Shown: piece after piece, positions 32,821 through 41,600 of the stretch
Layout of the letters: each line of letters opens with the position of its first letter
Position numbering within the stretch: the stretch's first letter is position 1
Assembly (NCBI GenBank): GCA_039619475.1
Contig: CM077115.1
Location: 147,750,274 to 147,814,273, forward strand
Direction: 5' to 3'
Length of the DNA: 64,000 nt
Source: Icerya purchasi
Taxonomy: Eukaryota; Arthropoda; Insecta; Hemiptera; Monophlebidae
Program-made: the position numbers and the translations under genes
Notes under the pieces: generated by a model
What the model was told of the DNA's origin: nothing
The model's database searches: none
What the model saw: only the letters and a program-made list of their open reading frames with translations

Positions 32821-35800
32821 ATGGATATCGCGGTACCATCATCATCATCCACAGTGCAATTCCACTTGGAAACGGTAACTCGTCGATATAAGAATCGATT
32901 GGCTACCTTGCGATTAGTGAACGATGAAGATAGTGCATACGATATCGATGGATTCTTGATGGGTGTAAAGTGTGAAGTTATCTCCCTTCTATCGAATCAC
33001 ATTCGAACTGGAGTAAAGTGTACTTTAGTACTGCATTGTTATTTTAAGCGTACGATGCAGTTAGAGGGGAGAGATCACACTATTCCAGCATATTTTCCAT
33101 CGGAGATGCGGATGTTGGTTATTGGAAACGATTTAAACGAGTGGTTTGATCAAGCGACGCGGGAAATCAAACAGTTGATGGATATGTTCGAAAATATAGA
33201 AGGCTCCGGGTGGACTATAAGCAGTATTAAATACCTAGAAATTAAAATTAATAGGTGTAACGCTCTAGGACGAATTTCTTCACATGTACGGTTACCTGAG
33301 AAGATCGCTGTACGAAAAGCTGTCATCAACGTTCAAAACAACGATGAATTTTGCTTCAAGTACGCGATGTTATCGAAATTCGTAAAAAGGAATCCACAAC
33401 GTGTTAGCAACTATTTATCCGATCCGTCTCTAAGTGGGAAGTATAACTGGACTGGTATCTCGTTTCCTTCATCATTGAAAGATATCGAAACATTTGAAAA
33501 GATAAATCCACAGTGTTCGATCAACGTTTACGCGCTGGAGAAAGATGAAATCGTTTATCCCGTACGTATTACGAAAGAAGAACGGAACGATCATACCGAC
33601 CTTCTTCTACTGAAATGTAACACTACGGAACATTTTTGCTGGATTCGAGACTTGGGACGTTTAGTTCGAGCGCAGATTACAAAAGATTGTCGATCTATCC
33701 TAATCTGCAGACGTTGTCTTTGGCATGTTCATGATGAGAGGAAATTTCAAGAACATCGACGGTTATGTACTGGGAAGACTCCAGTTGCTGTTGAGATGCC
33801 GCAACCGGGAAAAAATATATTGAAATTTGAGCAGCACAAATTCAAACAACCCCTCCCCTTCGTAGTATATGCTGATTTTGAGACGTATTTAGAGAAGGTG
33901 GAGACGCAGTCTGGCAATAACAACAACATCGAGGAAGAAGAAGAAGAAGAATTACCCGAAGATCAACCGGGTCAACAGGAGCAAAGCGTATCATCTCGTC
34001 GCGTGCATCGAGAAGCTGAGTCTGTCGAGGAGGAGAAGATTGCTAACACCGTTAAAGTTCATCGACACGTTCCGATGAGTTTCTGCTATTACTTCGTAAG
34101 TCAAATCGGAGATGAGTATCTACCCAGCTCGTTACGCACACCGCGCTTATACAGAGGATCTGGAGAGGAAAATACGAATGTAGCGAAAGAATTTTGCATG
34201 AGACTGCAGGAAGATGCTAAGGTTATCGCGAGCATTTATCAACACAAACAACCGCCTCGAGTAAGCGAAGAAGAACGACAGATTTTTAACGAGGCTACCG
34301 TTTGTCACATTTGCGAAAACCCGCTAAATCCTGCAGAAAAGGTACTCGAACACTGTCACATTACAGGCAAGTTCCGTGGTGCAGCTCACAACTCATGCAA
34401 TCTTCTATATCGTCTACCAAAGTTTCTTCCAGTTTTCGTACACAATTTAAGCGGGTACGATGCTCATCTTATAATTCGGGAATTGGTATATGACAAATCT
34501 GACATACACGTCTTAGCAACATCATCGGAACATTATAAAGGATTCATGAAACAGTTAATACCTAGAGTTATGCAACTCCGATTTGTTGATTCGATGCAGT
34601 TCATGTCAGGTAGTTTAGAGAAGTTGGCATCTTTCCTCCCAGACACAGCTTTTCATCACACGCTTAAACATATAGATGATGCATCGTGGTTACCCCTGTT
34701 CCGTCGTAAAGGTTACTTCCCATACGAATTTTGCTCCGATGCATCAAAATTGGAAGTAACCTCGCTTCCTCCACGTTCCGCGTTTTATAGTTCGTTAACG
34801 AAATCTACCATTTCGGAAGATGCGTACAAACATGCGAAACAGGTATGGGATACACTTTGCATTGAGAACCTTGGACAGTACAGCGATATATACTTGCGGA
34901 CGGATGTGTTATTGCTCGCTGACGTATTTGAGAACTTCCGCAAAGTTTGCTACAGCATATATAAACTGGACCCGGCTTGGATGTTTACAGCTCCAGCACT
35001 CACATGGCAAGCGATGTTAAAAAGCACCAAGGTGGAGTTGGAGCTATTAACCGATTATGATATGCTGTTGTTTTTCGAAAATGGTATTCGCGGAGGTCTC
35101 AGTCAGTGTGTTCACCGTTACTCAACTGCAAATAACCCATACCTGTCATCATCATCATCATCATCATCTCCTCAACCATCCACATCATCAACGGTAGCAT
35201 CGGTTAGTAATAATAATAATAATTATATAATATATTTAGATGCCAACAATCTATATGGGGAAGCAATGAGCAAGTCTTTACCACAAGGAGGCTTCCGATG
35301 GTTAACATCGGAGGAGATTTCTCATATAGATGTGGCTAATCTAGATGAAAATGGTCCGGAGGGTTTTATTTTAGAAGTAGATATAATTTATCCAAAACAC
35401 TTACATAATTTACACGATAATTATCCGTTTTTACCTGAAAGTAAACAGGTATCTTCAAGTAGTAAAGTAAAAAAGTTGGTAGCTACATTAGAAAATAAAT
35501 ATAAGTATATTGTACATTTTTCTTATTTAAAATTAGCTTTAAAACATGGATTAGTAATTAGTAAAATTTATAGGGTAATTAAGTTTAAACAATCTAACTG
35601 GTTAAAATCATATATAGATTTAAATACTTCTCTCCGCCAACAGGCTACCAACGAATTTGAAAAAAATTATTACAAATTAATGATTAATTCCCTTTTTGGA
35701 AAGACTTTGCAAAACATTCGAAAACAGTTAAATATTAAATTAATCACCGATAAAGTAAGATTTAGTAAATTAGTAAATAAACCCTCTTTTAAGGACCGCA

Positions 35801-36549
35801 CTATATTTATGGAAAAACCCTTTTTATGCGCCATACATCAAAATCCCACTAAACTATTATTTGATAAGCCGTTATATGTAGGTATGTCTATTTTAGATTT
35901 AAGTAAAACAACTATGTATAAGTTCCATTACGATGTTATGCTACCGATGTATGGTGTAGATAGATTAAAATTACTATATACGGATACAGATAGTTTAGTG
36001 TATAATATTAAAACAGTGGATGTGTACGAAGATATAAAGAATAATATCGACTACTTCGACACATCAGATTACCCAGCTTCACATAAATGTTTTTCCACTA
36101 AAAATCGTAAAGTTTATGGGAAATTTAAAGATGAATTGTCAGGAATTCCCATTCAAGCGTTTGTAGGTTTACGGTCGAAAGTCTACAGCGTTAAAATAAA
36201 CGAAGATAATATTATAACTAAATGTAAAGGAATTCCTTACAATGTCACCAAAAACGAAATTACTTTTGATAATTATAAACATTGTATTTTTAATAATAAC
36301 GAAATTAGTAACGTAAATTATAGAACTGGGTATTCTATTCGTAGTGAAAACCACGAATTATACACTATGAAACAGAAAAAACTAGCTATATCCGGACTAG
36401 ATGATAAGCGTGTAGTATTAGCAAATAATATAGATACGTTAGCTTTAGGTCATGTAGATTTAGAAAATGCTACCAATGATGATGTAAACGATGATGATAT
36501 TGCGGAGGAAGAGGAACGACCACCTCCGAAACGTGCGCGATTAGATTAA
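32821..36549 (+). CDS. Protein-primed family B DNA polymerase (pPolB)
   Basis: 1242 residues from the first ATG at 32821; the open frame extends upstream without another ATG. It copies the element, using a protein primer at the TIRs. Order: N-terminal domain with a CRRC..H..LC finger (to about residue 320); 3'-5' exonuclease motif I YADFET (D352, E354); an inserted treble-clef EndoVII-like finger CHIC...HCHITGKFRG (about 495-530); Exo II NLSGYDAH and Exo III YSDIYLRTDVLLLADV; polymerase motif A YLDANNLYG (D807); motif B KLMINSLFGKT; motif C YTDTDS (D1055, D1057). All catalytic acids are present. Low-complexity insertions (poly-Glu near 385, poly-Ser/Asn near 785-805) are unusual but in frame. 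Confidence 0.96.
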   Translation: MDIAVPSSSSTVQFHLETVTRRYKNRLATLRLVNDEDSAYDIDGFLMGVKCEVISLLSNHIRTGVKCTLVLHCYFKRTMQLEGRDHTIPAYFPSEMRMLVIGNDLNEWFDQATREIKQLMDMFENIEGSGWTISSIKYLEIKINRCNALGRISSHVRLPEKIAVRKAVINVQNNDEFCFKYAMLSKFVKRNPQRVSNYLSDPSLSGKYNWTGISFPSSLKDIETFEKINPQCSINVYALEKDEIVYPVRITKEERNDHTDLLLLKCNTTEHFCWIRDLGRLVRAQITKDCRSILICRRCLWHVHDERKFQEHRRLCTGKTPVAVEMPQPGKNILKFEQHKFKQPLPFVVYADFETYLEKVETQSGNNNNIEEEEEEELPEDQPGQQEQSVSSRRVHREAESVEEEKIANTVKVHRHVPMSFCYYFVSQIGDEYLPSSLRTPRLYRGSGEENTNVAKEFCMRLQEDAKVIASIYQHKQPPRVSEEERQIFNEATVCHICENPLNPAEKVLEHCHITGKFRGAAHNSCNLLYRLPKFLPVFVHNLSGYDAHLIIRELVYDKSDIHVLATSSEHYKGFMKQLIPRVMQLRFVDSMQFMSGSLEKLASFLPDTAFHHTLKHIDDASWLPLFRRKGYFPYEFCSDASKLEVTSLPPRSAFYSSLTKSTISEDAYKHAKQVWDTLCIENLGQYSDIYLRTDVLLLADVFENFRKVCYSIYKLDPAWMFTAPALTWQAMLKSTKVELELLTDYDMLLFFENGIRGGLSQCVHRYSTANNPYLSSSSSSSSPQPSTSSTVASVSNNNNNYIIYLDANNLYGEAMSKSLPQGGFRWLTSEEISHIDVANLDENGPEGFILEVDIIYPKHLHNLHDNYPFLPESKQVSSSSKVKKLVATLENKYKYIVHFSYLKLALKHGLVISKIYRVIKFKQSNWLKSYIDLNTSLRQQATNEFEKNYYKLMINSLFGKTLQNIRKQLNIKLITDKVRFSKLVNKPSFKDRTIFMEKPFLCAIHQNPTKLLFDKPLYVGMSILDLSKTTMYKFHYDVMLPMYGVDRLKLLYTDTDSLVYNIKTVDVYEDIKNNIDYFDTSDYPASHKCFSTKNRKVYGKFKDELSGIPIQAFVGLRSKVYSVKINEDNIITKCKGIPYNVTKNEITFDNYKHCIFNNNEISNVNYRTGYSIRSENHELYTMKQKKLAISGLDDKRVVLANNIDTLALGHVDLENATNDDVNDDDIAEEEERPPPKRARLD

Positions 36550-36555
36550 GATTTT

Positions 36556-36720
36556 TCATTGTTTTTTTACTTTTTTTCGCTTTTTTTCGTTGTTTTTTAC
36601 TTTTTTCACATTTTTCATTGTTTTTTTACTTTTTTCACATTTTTTCATTGTTTTTTTTACTTTTTTTCGCATTTTTTTCATCGTTTTTTACTTTTTCCCT
36701 TATTTTTTCGTTATTTATGT
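36556..36720. repeat. T-rich short tandem repeat after PolB
   Basis: Repeated units of about 25-30 bases of the type TTTTTCATTGTTTTTTTAC and TTTTTTCGC. This is the 3' flank of PolB. The Phe-rich frame read from it is not a gene. Confidence 0.8.
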
Positions 36721-36967
36721 TATTAAGTCTGTATATATTTGTAAATTATTTCATAGTATAATACGAGATATATTGTGAGAATGTAAAGAAAAAAATACAT
36801 ATATTATATTCGTAAATAATTTCATTTATTTAAAATTTACAATGATAAAAATAAATTTAAAACTTAAACTAAAAACATTAACAATTACAAAAACCTTTTC
36901 TAAAATAATAATAAAACTATAAAAATCTTTCTATTACATAAACTTTATACAATAATGTTAGTTTAGA

Positions 36968-37627
36968 TTACGATGTTGTAGGTAAACTTATTGTAAGTGC
37001 GATTTTAGATTCTCCATCGTTAACCTTTTTCACTGTTACATTTTTATTTGCGTCATATAACGATTTGAAAGGAGAAGGTTGACCTTCATTTAAATCATAC
37101 CATTTCGATAGTACAAAGACGTTCCTTAACGAACATGCACTATTATTTGAGCTGTTCTTATGATGATTACACTTTATTAAATTCGATACACCTCGGTATG
37201 TGATAATATGTAATTTTCGCAAGTTTGGTGTACCACATGTTTTTTCCATATCGAATATTTCATACGATTGGTGATTGGAAGTGCATTGATCTATTAGTTT
37301 CGATAACGTTTTAATTTTTTCTTCTCCTTTAACATATATTTCTACCGGCTGCAATGTTTCTAACATTTCCATCAAATCGTGATATAAATAATGATATTGA
37401 CGCGTTCCATACTCCCACGGAATATTATGATAATGCGAGATCAACCATCTATTTGTTTTCTGTATATGTGAAGGTAAAATATTCCAATCATAAGGAGGAG
37501 TATACACTTCGTGTAAATAATATTTCCCATTTACACTTAGTATTACCATTTCTTTAATAATATCTTCGCACTCGCTATTTCTAAAACATTGAATATCTAA
37601 AATAACTTTATTCCTGTCTTTTTCCAT
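36968..37627 (-). CDS. Polinton protein, possible RNase H-fold nuclease
   Basis: 219 residues from the first ATG at 37627. The start VILDIQCFRN...EDIIKEMVIL, then PPYDWNILP, NRWLISHYHNIPWEYGT and IYVKGEEKIKTL, recalls small proteins found in many insect Polintons. They have an exonuclease-like layout: an acidic residue in a first beta-strand (LDIQ), then a second strand and a W..G..Y motif. Only one candidate catalytic acid is obvious, so activity is doubtful. It could instead be a structural relative of RNase H-fold nucleases. It lies downstream of the capsid gene on the same strand, 129 bases from its stop. Confidence 0.5.
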   Translation of the reverse strand: MEKDRNKVILDIQCFRNSECEDIIKEMVILSVNGKYYLHEVYTPPYDWNILPSHIQKTNRWLISHYHNIPWEYGTRQYHYLYHDLMEMLETLQPVEIYVKGEEKIKTLSKLIDQCTSNHQSYEIFDMEKTCGTPNLRKLHIITYRGVSNLIKCNHHKNSSNNSACSLRNVFVLSKWYDLNEGQPSPFKSLYDANKNVTVKKVNDGESKIALTISLPTTS

Positions 37628-37756
37628 TTTTTTTCCGATACAACTAATTACGTTGGTTCTATTTAACGAGAACAAAACAGGAAAAAAGACCGAGTTTACC
37701 GTTAGCAGAAGTGAAACTGATTGAAAAATTGTTGTACAAGGGTTTTTATATGTTTT

Positions 37757-39007
37757 TCACATTTGTAAAATATCATAACCAGTACTCTTATCGTGTATAA
37801 TTAATGCGTACGCGGTTGTATTAGCAGGTATATTTTTAGATGAACGAAAATCTACACGAATCTGTAGCGGACTATTATCCATCAATATCTCATTTTGAAA
37901 TACACACGGTATAACGAATAGCGTGTAACGGGTTAGAAAATCTTCTACGTTGATAGCTGGGTGGGGAGTTTCTCGCGCATAATACATTGTTTGAAATTTT
38001 ACATAGGATAGATAGAGAGCGGCAACTTTTTTCTTTTCAAAATCTAACATCAACGGTTCGTACGGGTAGCGAACGGAATTTATGTACGCGCTTAATTCTA
38101 TAATATCAACGTGATCGAATGTAGACGCGTTTTTCGTTAGATTATTCTGTTTATCAATCTGAAATGCTAGCACGATGTAACGAGGGCGTTCTATCGCTGA
38201 TGTAGTTTTGATTAGCCAACTGTGATCTGATGTAGTTGGTAAACTCGGTTGCTGATATAGTGACCAGGTGCGAAATTGAATTGGAGCGTATTTCGTTCGC
38301 TTGATTCGAGTTAATAGTGCAACCTTCGCTCTATCGCTAATCTTAATAAACGGTACGTTCCAGGCAACCGTATGCAAAGTTAAATGAACGGGTTCATCTT
38401 TAGCGGCTATAAAAGCGTTCTTATCCGTGCTGGCTCTAACCAGAATAAGCTCTTGAGTGCTGTGTACTATACTCTTTGTATAGTCTTCCATGAATCCGAA
38501 TAGGAAACGTAACGGAATAACGAATGAGAATTCAGTTGTTGTTGTTGATGTTGTTGCTGTTGATGTTGTTGCTGTTGTAGTAGTAGATGCATCAGTGGTG
38601 GTGACGTCTCTGGTGAAAGATTTCAAATCGTTCAAATTCAATCCGCTAGTGCTGTATGTACAGTCTGAACGAATATTTTCCGAACTTAATAAAGTTTTAA
38701 TAACGCATGTAATGCCTGGCAATCTGGTTATATCCATTACATTCCCGTTTACTTCATAGCGTAACTCGGAAAATAGAAAAAGCGGTCCACCTAGACAAAA
38801 TTCGAGTGCAGGTGATACGCGCCCCTCGATCGTTAGGTAACTCTCCGATGGTAAGGTAATTACATCTTTTTGCTGTATCGGAATACGTATTTCATCGTTC
38901 GATCCGAATTTCGAACTGGAATATGGTTTATGCGTGTGATAATCCAAACCAGCGATTGAATCATCCATGTATGCGTTACTTCCATCGATTCTTAGAATAT
39001 TTTCCAT
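37757..39007 (-). CDS. Double-jelly-roll major capsid protein
   Basis: 416 residues. The start (SSKFGSNDEIRIPIQQKDVI with LPSESYLTIEG) and the FLFSELRYEVNG...D..R.PGIT block are characteristic of Polinton capsid proteins. So are the YEPLMLDFEKKKVAALYLSY block and the C-terminal VDFRSSKNIPANTTAYALII, where a final strand completes the second jelly roll. It should form hexon-like trimers of an icosahedral shell. A Thr-rich low-complexity insertion (residues 136-158) is encoded by an ACA/ACT repeat and likely lies in a surface loop. The gene is followed by a nuclease-like gene and preceded by the small conserved ORF, minor capsid and protease genes on the same strand. Confidence 0.9.
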   Translation of the reverse strand: MENILRIDGSNAYMDDSIAGLDYHTHKPYSSSKFGSNDEIRIPIQQKDVITLPSESYLTIEGRVSPALEFCLGGPLFLFSELRYEVNGNVMDITRLPGITCVIKTLLSSENIRSDCTYSTSGLNLNDLKSFTRDVTTTDASTTTTATTSTATTSTTTTEFSFVIPLRFLFGFMEDYTKSIVHSTQELILVRASTDKNAFIAAKDEPVHLTLHTVAWNVPFIKISDRAKVALLTRIKRTKYAPIQFRTWSLYQQPSLPTTSDHSWLIKTTSAIERPRYIVLAFQIDKQNNLTKNASTFDHVDIIELSAYINSVRYPYEPLMLDFEKKKVAALYLSYVKFQTMYYARETPHPAINVEDFLTRYTLFVIPCVFQNEILMDNSPLQIRVDFRSSKNIPANTTAYALIIHDKSTGYDILQM

Positions 39008-39044
39008 TTTTTATATATTTTCTTTTTTTCTTCGTTTTATCAAT

Positions 39045-39248
39045 TTACTTTATCACTTTGTATCCTAAAGATTTTAAAATACGTATACTTTTCTTCGATA
39101 ATTGTTTCTTTCCTTCGCTATTTATACTTTTTTCTTTAGAATATGATGATGGTGGTGTTGATAATGATGATGAATAGTGCGAGGAGTGAGGTAGAGATGA
39201 AACTTCTTTATATACGTTGATTATGCTTTTATCGTATATTACAGGCAT
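39045..39248 (-). CDS. Small conserved Polinton protein, 67 residues
   Basis: It ends with GKKQLSKKSIRILKSLGYKV, close to a motif ending FLKSLGFKV seen in a short ORF next to the capsid gene in other insect Mavericks (from memory of the family). The N-terminus is Ser/Pro-rich and unstructured. It sits exactly in the capsid block, 37 bases upstream of the MCP start, and may assist virion assembly. The function is unknown. Confidence 0.55.
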   Translation of the reverse strand: MPVIYDKSIINVYKEVSSLPHSSHYSSSLSTPPSSYSKEKSINSEGKKQLSKKSIRILKSLGYKVIK

Positions 39249-39291
39249 AATATAATACTATAAAAAACGTATGAAATAATGATGATGATGA

Positions 39292-40029
39292 TCACACACC
39301 TAGCGGTAAAGTTGTTAAATGTAAGTTTATTATAACTTCTTCGTTATCGAAATCAATTAATCGACCGGTTTGATCGGTTATATATATATTTATATCTGAG
39401 AGATAAACGGTAGATACCGGTAAATATATGATCGATCTAGGATATTCAACAATTTTATAACCCGCCGGTACATTCAAAGGAAATGAATATATAATATGCG
39501 TAGGTGATCCGTTTATATATCCTCCGGCAGCTATATTACAGTTTACATTAAGTACGTTAATAGATGATATCTGAATAGTGTTAGGACTGGTGTGAATTTT
39601 ATTCGCTTCTAAAACGAGGTGTTGTTTTCCATCTCCGCTAAATCCGAGTAACGATCCGATACTTTGTGTATAAGCGTTCGAAAAAACTATGTAATATTTA
39701 CTCTTCAACAAGCATCGTAATGTACGTTCATCCGCTTTTAATACAATAGTATCGTCCAAGTTCTGTTTTAAATAGTCTTCTATATCGGTAATTTCGTAAC
39801 ATCCTTCCGGTAGTTGAATAGATTTCACTTCTCCTTTTCTCAAAGATGATGTTCCCTCGTAGTAGTATAACTTGTTACATTCCTTCGTTATATTACGAAT
39901 TGAATTATAACTAGTAAATGAAACCATTCCGATAGTCCATCTGTAAGCTTCGTTTAATACTAGCGGAGGAAATATCGTATTGGTTATATTTCCATTTTTT
40001 CCGCACAATTGAAATAAATACGAAGACAT
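39292..40029 (-). CDS. Minor capsid (penton) protein
   Basis: 245 residues, with the pattern typical of Polinton minor capsid proteins: LVLNEAYRWTIGMVSFTSYN near the N-terminus, CYEITDIEDYLKQNL, SIGSLLGFSGDGK, and the C-terminal DINIYITDQTGRLIDFDNEE with VIINLHL. The family folds as a single jelly roll and forms the pentamers at the capsid vertices. It is encoded between the protease and the small conserved ORF on the same strand. Confidence 0.85.
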   Translation of the reverse strand: MSSYLFQLCGKNGNITNTIFPPLVLNEAYRWTIGMVSFTSYNSIRNITKECNKLYYYEGTSSLRKGEVKSIQLPEGCYEITDIEDYLKQNLDDTIVLKADERTLRCLLKSKYYIVFSNAYTQSIGSLLGFSGDGKQHLVLEANKIHTSPNTIQISSINVLNVNCNIAAGGYINGSPTHIIYSFPLNVPAGYKIVEYPRSIIYLPVSTVYLSDINIYITDQTGRLIDFDNEEVIINLHLTTLPLGV

Positions 40030-40116
40030 ATCGTTCGATTAGTAAATAATGAAATTTTTTTATTTTTTTTACACTATATATAAATCGTAATTACGTTATT
40101 ATCGAGGTTATTTATA

Positions 40117-40584
40117 TTATTTCATTATTTTTCTTCTTCTTCTTTTATCTAGTTCCGATATCGATGCTGGTAATGCGTTGCATAGAAAACGTAAACATAA
40201 AGCTCCGCAATTTACCGTATTATACTTTTGATACGCGTTTCGATTGTATAGAATCTCTATATTAGGATCGTATCGATGAAAGTATTTAATCATCTCCGAA
40301 GGTGGTGATAGGTTTCCAAAACTATTAAAATATTCTACGCGATGCCCTCGCTTTCTGTATGCTACCCAATGGGTTCCAGATCCAGTTTTCGAGTCGAGGT
40401 TAACTATAGCTGATTCATTATAGTGCGGTTTGGTGTGTGGTAGTCCATTTCGATCGTATACATTTCTAAAGTAGGGTATACGTAATTTACGAGCGTACTT
40501 TAATATATCTATATTACGTAACGGGTAGTTGTTTGGTATGGAATTAACGTCGAAAAAAAAATTTTTTTTTTCTTCTCCCTTCAC
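40117..40584 (-). CDS. Adenain-like maturation protease, no ATG start
   Basis: A cysteine protease of the adenovirus type that processes capsid proteins. Motifs in order: LRNIDILKYARKLRIPYFRN, GTHWVAY (His, residue 72 counting from the frame start), YFNSFGNLSPP (an Asn at the usual acidic position, residue 87) and NCGALCLRFL (Cys, residue 126). The frame opens at 40584 with GTG, only two codons after a stop. It has no ATG before the catalytic His; the first Met is in SEMIKYF, after it. The first 40 bases overlap the end of the PLA2-protein gene in the +1 frame. Expression by +1 frameshifting at UUU_CGA (40550-40555) is therefore proposed; a homopolymer length change is the alternative. Confidence 0.85.
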   Translation of the reverse strand: MKGEEKKNFFFDVNSIPNNYPLRNIDILKYARKLRIPYFRNVYDRNGLPHTKPHYNESAIVNLDSKTGSGTHWVAYRKRGHRVEYFNSFGNLSPPSEMIKYFHRYDPNIEILYNRNAYQKYNTVNCGALCLRFLCNALPASISELDKRRRRKIMK

Positions 40585-41494
40585 GATTTACGTACAGTCC
40601 TAATCCGCTTCGGTAAGGACGTAAATATAGACCATTTCCGATCGATCTATCGATAGTTGAGAGTCCGCTTCCTGATTTGAAACTACGTCTGGCTTCGTTT
40701 ACATCTTTTACCGCCTTCGATATAGTTGATACTGTAGCTGATATACCTCCGAGAGCGGCTAGTATAGGAATTAACGGTAGCGCACCTCCAGTCTTGTTAA
40801 TTGGAATTATTCGCGGTGTATTCATTCCCGATACGATGTTATTCGGATTCTGATAGAGGTTTCGAACTGCATCGACAGCTTTTGCACTTCTACCGAGTAT
40901 AGACTTTTCTTTACGAACGGCTTTACGCGCTGTTTTTAATACGTCTCGAAACGATAATTTTTTCTTCGATATCATCTTCCTCCGCTTTTGTACACCGCGA
41001 CCAATGATTTTTCGTTCTCGTTGTCCTTGTCCTCGTTGTCGTTTTTTCTTCAATCCACTACCACTAGCGCAGCATCCGCTTCCAAGTGTTCGTTTAAGTT
41101 TCATCGCGTTCGTAGTTAACCAAGCAGCGGTTTTTTCTCCGAAACTACTATCTCCAGCTGTAACGCGTTCCCAAGCTTTATTTTCTAATACTTTATCAGC
41201 TTCTGCTCTCTGCTCGTCGTTCCCTTTATATATATTATACGCTATATCGTGTTCGCGACAAGCGCTATCTAACGGATTTTTACCAGGATCTCCGCGTTCT
41301 AATCGTTCCTTTAAACGTGTACCTGGACCGCAATATTGATATCCTCCGGGAATATGAAGTTCGAACGGTAATTTATCGATAATTTTATTAACTATAGATC
41401 CAAAACCAGCTCCACTACGTATACGTCTTTTAGTTTGAAAATTTCTTCTTCTTCTTATTCTTCTAGTACTATCGTTTTTTATTCGTTTATTCAT
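40544..41494 (-). CDS. PLA2-domain / membrane-active virion protein
   Basis: 316 residues. After an Arg-rich tail it has the parvovirus-type phospholipase A2 motif: YCGPG calcium loop (residues 54-58), then ACREHDIAYNIY with the catalytic His-Asp pair (82-83). A basic, Cys-containing linker follows. The C-terminal half has a hydrophobic segment (LPLIPILAALGGISATVST) plus an amphipathic helix, as in adenovirus pVI/pX-like membrane-active proteins. By homology it should breach the endosomal membrane during entry. It ends KKKFFFRR, whose A10-T9 codons overlap the start of the protease frame. The ATG at 41494 is at a divergent promoter with the ATPase gene. Confidence 0.85.
   Translation of the reverse strand: MNKRIKNDSTRRIRRRRNFQTKRRIRSGAGFGSIVNKIIDKLPFELHIPGGYQYCGPGTRLKERLERGDPGKNPLDSACREHDIAYNIYKGNDEQRAEADKVLENKAWERVTAGDSSFGEKTAAWLTTNAMKLKRTLGSGCCASGSGLKKKRQRGQGQRERKIIGRGVQKRRKMISKKKLSFRDVLKTARKAVRKEKSILGRSAKAVDAVRNLYQNPNNIVSGMNTPRIIPINKTGGALPLIPILAALGGISATVSTISKAVKDVNEARRSFKSGSGLSTIDRSIGNGLYLRPYRSGLGLYVNREGRRKKKFFFRR
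40550..40555 (-). other. Candidate +1 ribosomal frameshift site UUU_CGA
   Basis: On the minus-strand transcript the end of the PLA2-protein gene reads AAA AAA AAA TTT TTT TTT CGA CGT TAA. Moving one base forward at UUU_CGA puts ribosomes in the protease frame, two codons before the zero-frame stop. UUU_CGN is the known +1 slip site of influenza PA-X and of plant amalgaviruses (established). Here use of the site is inference. Confidence 0.45.
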
Positions 41495-41530
41495 AACACT
41501 AGCATAAACACCATCATCTTCACGTTACTT

Positions 41531-41576
41531 TATATATAAATACCTTTACACTCCTCAACTCTTTGTATTTATATAG
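41531..41576. promoter_or_regulatory. Divergent promoter between PLA2-protein and ATPase genes
   Basis: A TATATATAAATACC box (41531-41544) faces right towards the ATPase ATG at 41601. A CTATATAAATAC box on the minus strand (about 41576-41565) faces left towards the PLA2-protein ATG at 41494. The two start codons are 107 bases apart, so this spacer should drive both. Confidence 0.55.
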
Positions 41577-41600
41577 TTTTTTTTCTGATTGTTCGCTCGC

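Noticed and set aside
38490..38759. Plus-strand 89-residue ORF, Val/Asp-rich
   Set aside because: It is the antisense of the Thr-rich repeat in the major capsid gene.
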